64,000 bases of DNA from Bathymodiolus brooksi (lineage: Eukaryota > Mollusca > Bivalvia > Mytilida > Modiolidae). Position numbers and translations under genes: made by a program. A model generated the notes under the pieces. The model saw only the letters and a program-made list of their open reading frames with translations, made no database searches and was not told the DNA's origin. This document shows, one piece after another, positions 50,701 to 59,700 of this stretch; within the stretch, counting starts at the first letter, position 1, and each line of letters starts with the position of its first letter. The stretch covers positions 78,605,095 to 78,669,094 of the forward strand of contig OY804579.1 of assembly GCA_963680875.1 (NCBI GenBank). The letters run 5' to 3'.

Positions 50701-53700
50701 CTATATACATGTATAGATTCTGCAGAAGTATTCTATTGAAACTGTATCTAAACAGTTTGTTCACCAGTCAGATCTATATACATGTATAGATTCTGCAGAA
50801 GTATTCTATTGAAACTGTATCTAAACAGTTTGTTCACCAGTCAGATCAATATACATGTATAGATTCTGCAGAAGTATTCTATTGAAACTGTATCTAAACA
50901 GTTTGTTCACCAGTCAGATCTATATACATGTATAGATTCTGCAGAAGTATTCTATTGAAACTGTATCTAAACAGTTTGTTCACCAGTCAGATCTATATAC
51001 ATGTATAGATTCTGCAGAAGTATTCTATTGAAACTGTATCTAAACAGTTTGTTCACCAGTCAGATCTATATACATGTATAGATTCTGCAGAAGTATTCAC
51101 TGTATATGCATTTACTTAAAATTATTTTCTAATGAATATCTAGTTTTCATGCTTGCACAAATTTTATATTTCTCATGGGCCTTCGAATCCCGCGCAGGTG
51201 AGGTGTACAACATTTAAGGTTTGTCAGTGACTTGTGGCAGGTCAGTGGTTTTCTCCGGGTACTCCAGTTTCCTTCACCAATAAAACTGACCACCAAGATA
51301 TAAATGAAATATTGTTGAAAGTGGTGTTAAACACCATAAAACCAACCAAACCAAACCAATCTCATGAGCCTCAATGAGTGTGTAAAAATATATATAGAGT
51401 GCAAAAAATTAATGAAGAATTTCCATCCAATAATTTGAAGGACAATAAAACATTGCCAGTGAATGGATTGGCTTGAACTTGGAAGAAAAACTGATTCCTT
51501 GTTCAGATACAACTTGACTTCATTTGACATGTTTACTTCTTTAGTTTTCCCATCTACATGATAAGATACACCATCCCTCCATCCCCCCTTCCTTTGCTTG
51601 GTAGTTGTAATTTCATCTTAAAATTATTTACTCAGTGCCTATCACCACTAAAAGTTACGAGTTTTATACCAAGCTGTGACGAGGAGCAGTTGATATTTAA
51701 TATGACATAATAAAGGCTGTCAGTGACTTACAAAGGATCGGTAAATTTCTTTAGATGCTCTCATTTCCTTTTTTACCAATAAAACTGACCACTATGATAA
51801 AAGCGAAATATCACTGAAAGAGGTGTTAAACACCAATAAATATAACCTAACCTCATTTCCTCTACCAATAAAACTGAACACTATGATAAAAATGAAATAT
51901 TGTTGAAAGTGACGTTAAACACCAATATATCTAATCTAACATCATTTCCTCCACCGATAAAATTGACCACCATGATAAAACTGAAATGTTGTTAAATTAT
52001 AGATTAATGCATGCCCTTTTCCATATCAGGACTGATATCATCCCGAGAGACCGATATCGGCCAGAGGGCTTTAGCCTGAGGGTCGATATCGGTCAAGGGA
52101 TGATAACAGTCCTGATATGGAAAATGGCATGCATTAATCTATTTATCACATATTTCAACATTGAATTAAAAAGAACAAAATTAACTTCCCACACACACAT
52201 ACCAAACTATGAGTGATTGATATCAGTTGAGGGATGATAACAGTCCTGATATGGAAAAAGGCATGCATTGTTCTATTTATAAAGAGGCTTGATATCATGT
52301 TGCTCTATTTATAAAGAGGCTTGATATCATGTTATCAGAGTTTTGCCCTGATATCTGCCCATGGGCTGATATCACTGTGGCACTTCAGTGTTTACGTATA
52401 GGCAAAATTGACGTTATTACTTATAAATATGTGATAATTGGTGTTTAACACCCATAATCAATCTATTACAGTTATAAAGACCACAAACATATAAATAAAT
52501 ACTCATAGATGAACGATTTGTATTACAATGTTTACATAGACTATAGAACCTAGTACTACTACATGTATACATAGATTAGATAAAATTGAAAACATGCATA
52601 TTCATGTGCAACTGATAATTATAATGTAGGAACAATTATGATGTATATATATATTTATTGCATAGCAGTGTAATGTAACTAAAAGTTAGCATGCAATAAA
52701 AACGTAGATATCAAATTTAGCACACACGACACGTTTCTGGAATAACCTTCATCAGGTACGCTCAAAATCGAAAGATTGGAATGCCAAATAATTTAATGTT
52801 TTGGGAGCAATAAAACCAAAGGGCCTAAACAGGATGGACAAAATAGGCTAAAGTCACTTATTCCCCAATATTTGCACTAATTCAATATTGCTTCAAATCA
52901 TGACATCATCATCGCCAAGTTAAAATGGAGCTGTCATTTTATTAAGTTTTACTACACAATAAGAGAGTTATTGTATGAATATTGATGAATCTTGTTCCTT
53001 GCAGAAAATTATTGCACTTGCAAGCTCGTGCAATATAATATTATACTTGTAACAATATTCCCCAATATTCATACAATAACCTTATAATACTATGGCTTAC
53101 ATTTAATGATTTTATACATCATCAAAATAACAGTTGGTTTAAGCAACCTGAATAAAAAAAAAATTAATTCATCATTTTCAAAAGAACTTTGACGTAGTAA
53201 ATTCTATACCATTATACAGGGCTGTAGTATGCCAGTCTTTATTATAATATATATATATAAATATAAATATACCCAGTATACCTTAATAAACTGATATACG
53301 AAAATTGTTAATGTGTTAGTAAGCCTATTAAAATAATCTTCAAAGTAGAAGAATCATCGAAAATTGTTTTTAAACAAGAGAAAATTAAGATAAAAAAAAA
53401 ACCTAAAAATAGAGAGACAAAAAATATAGTCAACAGGAATACTTGAAAGCAGATTCATTTAAAAGCTAAAATATTTTATGATAGAAATAAAATTGGATTT
53501 TTTTAAAATTTGTTATTATTGCACTAAATTAAGAATCTACAAAATCATCTTCAGAAAAAAGCTATGGAAATAAAAAAAAAGGTACAGTATGCAAATTTCA
53601 AGGCATAGAATAACGAGATTAGGTTACCATTAAGTTTTTTTAAACTAAATTTAGAAAACATATAGAAGGGAGATAACTAAGCATAAACCAAAAGGGAGAT

Positions 53701-56700
53701 AATTTAGAGAAACTCTAATAAGTTTAAAAAAAATATAAAACTACCACCATTAAAATAGATTTCTAAAGAGACATATTTTACCATCGTGCTACTTACAGCT
53801 CTCTCAAATTTTTAAACAGATTAAAATCTATATATAAGGATGCCATGTTTGCAAAAGCATTTCCACTTAGTTTACTGTCAGGAATAAAACAATAAATAGC
53901 ATTATATGAGACAAACGAGGAATATGTCATCTGCAAAAAAATATACTGTAATCATATGTTGATATTAGGTCCTCTTTGCACTATCTTCTATCTCAATATT
54001 GGATTGACACAGTTTGACAGTTTTGAAAAAAAACCATCATTCTTAATTGACAATTCATTTCCGATGTGTCTTTTACATCTGGTAAACTCAAAAGTGCATA
54101 ATAATTTCCAATCCATATCCCTTTGTGAATTTATGTGCCTATTTGCTTCTAGTAAACGAAAAGTGCATCATAATTCCTTTATTTTATATAAATATCTCTA
54201 TAAATTTACCTATTAAAAAATATTTCTGATAACTTAAATCTGTATTTAAATGCAAACAATAAGTGCATTACATAAAAAATGATATAATTTTTTTCTGCTG
54301 TGCTGTAGCTATATAGGCAAGCTAGATCAAAGAAATTACTGACAATTGTAGATATAGATAATGGTATATTAAAAAAAAAAAACAACAACAAAGATAAATT
54401 TAAATTGCTTAGCAACATTTTCATTAAGAACCAATTGCCAAAAAAAATATTTTTCTAATCAGCTGTTTTTTTTCCCCTTCGTTTGCTTGTTTAATTTTTC
54501 CAAAAAATAAAATCAGTATTTTTTAACAGTTATCTTTTAATATACCTGATGATGCTGCGAAAATAAAATTTGCAATTGTCATTTCGATTGGTTTACCGAT
54601 AAGTAGGAACCAATCTGCCTTATTGGCTATTCTATTCTTTATAATAAGTAAAAAAAAACCAAATGGTTCAACTCCAAACACATTGATCTTAAAAGAAAAC
54701 ATAACGTTCATCGTCCAATGACCTTTTTTTATTTGTGGCAGTAATATTTGTCAGGATATAACCAAATTATCCAACTTCAAAACATACAAAATGAAAGTAC
54801 TATCACCACCCATGATAGCGGAAGTTCTGGTCTTACAATGCTAAAACTTTTGAGCTTGAGATTCAAACTCCAACTCCAAAATCGTCCAATCAGAACACTT
54901 TAATCATTGTATACAGTGCTATGGTGTTTTTTTTCAAGTACAAACTTGTTCAAAATTTATACTCAAAAGTTTTATGACAATAAGGCAAGGTATCACGGTC
55001 ATAAAACTATTGAATACAAATTTCATACATATACTCAAAAATCGTCCAATCAGAACACTTTATTAATAGGATATGACATTCTGATTGGATGTTCTTTTTA
55101 GTATGAGTACAAAACTCATACTCAATGTTTTCATGACTGTATGAGTACAAAACACATACTCAATGTTTTATGAGTGTACAAGTACAAAACTCACACTCAA
55201 TGTTTTTATGAGTGTACAAGTACAAAACTCATACTCAATGTTTTTATGACTGTATGAGTACAAAACTCATACTCAATGTTTTATGAGTGTATGACTACAA
55301 AACACATACTCAATGTTTTATGAGTGTACAAGTACAAAACTCATACTCAATGTTTTTATGAGTGTATGAGTACAAAACTCATACTCAAAGTTTTTATGAC
55401 AGTATGAGTACAAAACTCATACTCAAAGTTTTTATGAGTGTATGAGTACAAAACTCATACCCAATGTTTTTATGACTGTATGAGCACAAAACTCATACTC
55501 AATGTTTTTATGACTGTATAAGTACAAAACTCATACTCAATGTTTTTATGACTGTATGAGTACAAAACTCATACTCAATGTTTTTATGACTGTATGAGTA
55601 CAAAACTCATACTCAAAGTTTTTATGAGTGTATGAGTACAAAACTCATACTCAATGTTTTTATGACTGTATGAGTACAAAACTCATACTCAATGTTTTTA
55701 TGAGTGTATGAGTACAAAACTCATACTCAATGTTTTCATGACTGTATGAGTACAAAACTCATACTCAAAGTTTTTATGACTGTATGAGTACAAAACTCAT
55801 ACTCAATGTTTTATGAGTGTACGAGTACAAAACACATACTCAATGTTTTATGACTGTATGAGTACAAAACTCATACTCAAAGTTTTTATGACTGTATGAG
55901 TACAAAACTCATACTCAAAGTTTTTATGACTGTATAAGTACAAAACTCATACTCAATGTTTTTATGACTATATGAGTACAAAACTCATACTCAAAGTTTT
56001 TATGACTGTATGAGTACAAAACTCATACTCAATGTTTTTATGACTGTATGAGTACAAAACTCATACTCAATGTTTTTATGACTGTATGAGTACAAAACTC
56101 ATACTCAATGTTTTTATGAGTGTATGAGTACAAAACTCATACTCAAAGTTTTTATGACTGTATGAGTACAAAACTCATACTCAAAGTTTTAATGACTGTA
56201 TGAGTACAAAACTCATACTCAACGTTTTTATGACTGTATGAGTACAAAACTCATACTCAAAGTTTTTATGACTGTATGAGTACAGAACTTGTACTCAAAG
56301 TTTTTATGAGTGTAAGGCTTGATCTCCTGAAAAACCCTTATTAATCAATACAATTATTAAAAAGCTTAATATTATCAACAATCACTCAGTTGAAAAATCA
56401 GCAGGTGAACCTATTCTATACTAGCTTTGAAGTAAAACATTTTTTTCTTGCAGTCATTGTTGATTATGTTAGTTTACTTACAGTACTTCTAAACATTTTA
56501 ATGTTTTTAACACCTCTTCTCTTATGCTTTGTAGATGATTTCCACTCAAATCTCTGAAATAGATAATATAAATTTATAAGATATGGTTTGAAGATAAAGT
56601 AAATTATCTGCTTGTGTATTCCTTTTAGTTGCAGAGCTGTAGCTCATAATGATCACAGCCACGATATAACTGAAATATTGTTGAAAGTGGCATTAAACAG

Positions 56701-59700
56701 CATAAACCAAACTAAAACCATCATAATGGTCTTTTTTTTTATTCTGCAGTAAAAAAAAAGCCTGTTAAGAGATATGACTCTGCAGCTAAAAGTAAAAGTG
56801 TATTATTAGCCAAGGATTCAAGGATGTCACTGTCACAAGGTATACAATTTAGGTAATACATAGGGTTTGTTATTATGTAGAAGTAACACCTCCATGACAG
56901 TGTGGGAATACCTCCTGGACCAATGTGGGGTCCTAGACTAACGATACTTCGCAGCAGCCTGTCTATGGATAGGACATATTTTCTTGATTTCTCCAGTGAT
57001 TGTAACCTGTAGGCTAGACTTCAACCAACCATAAACAATTACATGTACTAACAACCATTCAGCCTAGGGTATTAATTTACAAGTTACAGGATGATAAAAA
57101 CTCCTATTAAAATTAAAAGTTGATCACATCTGAGACTACAAGACATAGTAGTCAAACCTGTATTAAAAGGTCATCTTTGGGACAAAGAAAAATTGGTCTT
57201 ATAAGACAGGTGACCTCTTAAAAGAAGTTCAATTCATATAAAATATTCTATGACAGGAAAAGAAAAAGGTAACCTTTTAATACAGGTGATTGCTTAATAG
57301 AGGTGACCACATGGGCAGGTTTAACTGTACTTAAATGCATTAATCACTTTGAATCTGCAGTACTATAGCTGATTTTCACGTAACACATATCGACTGAGGT
57401 TGTGCTTTTCTCAGTATACTGTTTTATTTCACACAGTTATTGGGCTCAATTCAAGATGTCAATCAAATTAAATAGAATTCTCTTTTAGTGCAATGTACAG
57501 TTCAAAGTGAAAGTAAAAAATAATCAATTTTTCCGATTGCTGTTAATTAATCAATAGCTTGTCTATATCTGTACTGACTGTAAATCAATTAATATGACTA
57601 TGTTATATAGGTACATGTGTATATTAATACGGAAACAGTAGCCATTTTTGCTGTGATTTAATTATAATTGTCCTCATCTCTGCTATAGTCCATCAAGTTC
57701 CAAAAATATATTTCTCCTGACTGAATATCTCAATACCGTACAGCAGGTTATTTTCACATGGTACAAATTTAAGCTTACCGGTATTTTGGATTTTTGTTAA
57801 TTTTGATTGCAAGCGCCAAAATAAAGACCGCAGATATATCACATATTTTAATAACAGGAAACTGAAAGTAATCTGTGAAAATACAAAACCAAATATTTTG
57901 TATTCATACAAGCAAAAGTGTTAAATAATATTCTGTTATTCAATACAAAATCGCAACTACATGTACCAGGAAAACAGGCAAGTGTTGTTGATGTCCGATT
58001 TCCTCCTTATTAGATTTTTTCTTTTTTTTTTAATCAAATAATAGTACAAGAATTTGCAGAGGTCATGATGGCAACTCAGTGATTCAGCTAGGCACCGGAC
58101 TCAGGACATTTGCCCACCTATTTCTCAATTGTCCTAAAGAACTTTATAAAAGTCCAGCTGAAACACTGTAGCTATCTATCTACATATTAATTGCCTATCA
58201 CCACTGTATTTGTTATATGAGACTCTTATAGATGATGAGTGACATATGAGAAAGAGGTGTAACTAATATGTTAATAAGTTACCTGTATATAACTAATATG
58301 TTAATAAGTTACCTGTATATAACTAATATGTTAATAAGTTACCTGTATATAACTAATATGTTAATAAGTTACCTGTATATAACTAATATGTTAATAAGTT
58401 ACCTGTATATAACTAATATGTTAATAAGTTACCTGTATATAACTAATATGTTAATAAGTTACCTGTATATAACTATACTTACAGTTCTTTTAAGCAATGA
58501 ATTCTTTCAAATGTGCTATCAGAAAGACCTGTAATCTGTGTTTGGCTTAGGTTTCTGAATAATAAAACAAACAAATATGTTTTTCCTTTTATGGTCACAT
58601 TCTTAAATTCTTTTCTCTTTAAGAACCGTTATTTGTTTATTATTAAGATTGATTATTTGGGAACATTTAACACAAAACGATATGGATGCAGATTAAATAA
58701 AAAGGAAATCCATCAGAAGTAAAAATGAAAAATAAAGATCAGGACTGTTCTTCACCTGAAGTCACCAATCACTTGAATCTACTTATCATCATAGACATAG
58801 CTTTTACATCTAACACAATTTATTACGTTTAAAAAATGGGGGTGGGGGGGCACAAAACTTGTTTATAACATTCCTGATGACAATATAATGCTTATAAATT
58901 TCGTCCCTTCTGGATTCTGAAATATGTTATTAATTCTCCATTTCCCTACAAAAACTGAAAATGAGACACAACTGGGGAAATCTTTGTCTTATAACATAAA
59001 TACATGTATATATTAAATTCCTTTTGAGTACACTTATGAAGACCAAAAAAAACTAAATCTGTATTAAAGGCAGCTACGACTCAGAATACACGAGTTTTAG
59101 TTCTAGGTAAGCATATTTCAATTATTTCAATAGAAATACAAATCTTACCCAAACATCTAAGTAAAAAAAGAAATACAAATTTTACACAGAACATCTAAGT
59201 AAAAAAGGAATACAAATTTTACACAGAACATCTAAGTAAAAAAAGAAATACAAAGTATGCACAGAACATCTAAGTAAAAAAAAACCTACATAATATCTAC
59301 AAACAGCACAGTGGGAGGGGTTGTACCCTTACATGTGTCATGGAGTAATATGTGGATGTGTACTGCCCCTTAGACATCAGGCCTGTTCAAAATATTCCAG
59401 TGCCTGTTACTCCAAAAATTAGGGAAAACCCTGTCAGAACTAACTACATATCAAAGAAGATATTTCTAGCTAATAAGCTTACTAGAATTACCGTAAGTAA
59501 AGGCTGTGATAAGAGTGAAACGACAGAAAATATATATCTTACTGTCACCTAGGTAACATTTATAACAGTAATTTACTTAAAGAGAAAAAAGAAGCAGAAA
59601 ATGGCAACTAAATTTAAGAATTACATAAATTACAGGTGGCCATTTAACATTTTTGTAATACACTTGGTCTGTGCTGGTGGTCATCTTGAATTCTTGAAAA

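Noticed and set aside
58268..58534. Frame of [10 protein letters not shown] repeats
   Set aside because: Translation of the perfect 30-bp minisatellite.
59352..59552. 66-codon plus-strand frame ([20 protein letters not shown])
   Set aside because: Reasonable composition but isolated, antisense to the gene, and not recognisable; kept only as a note.
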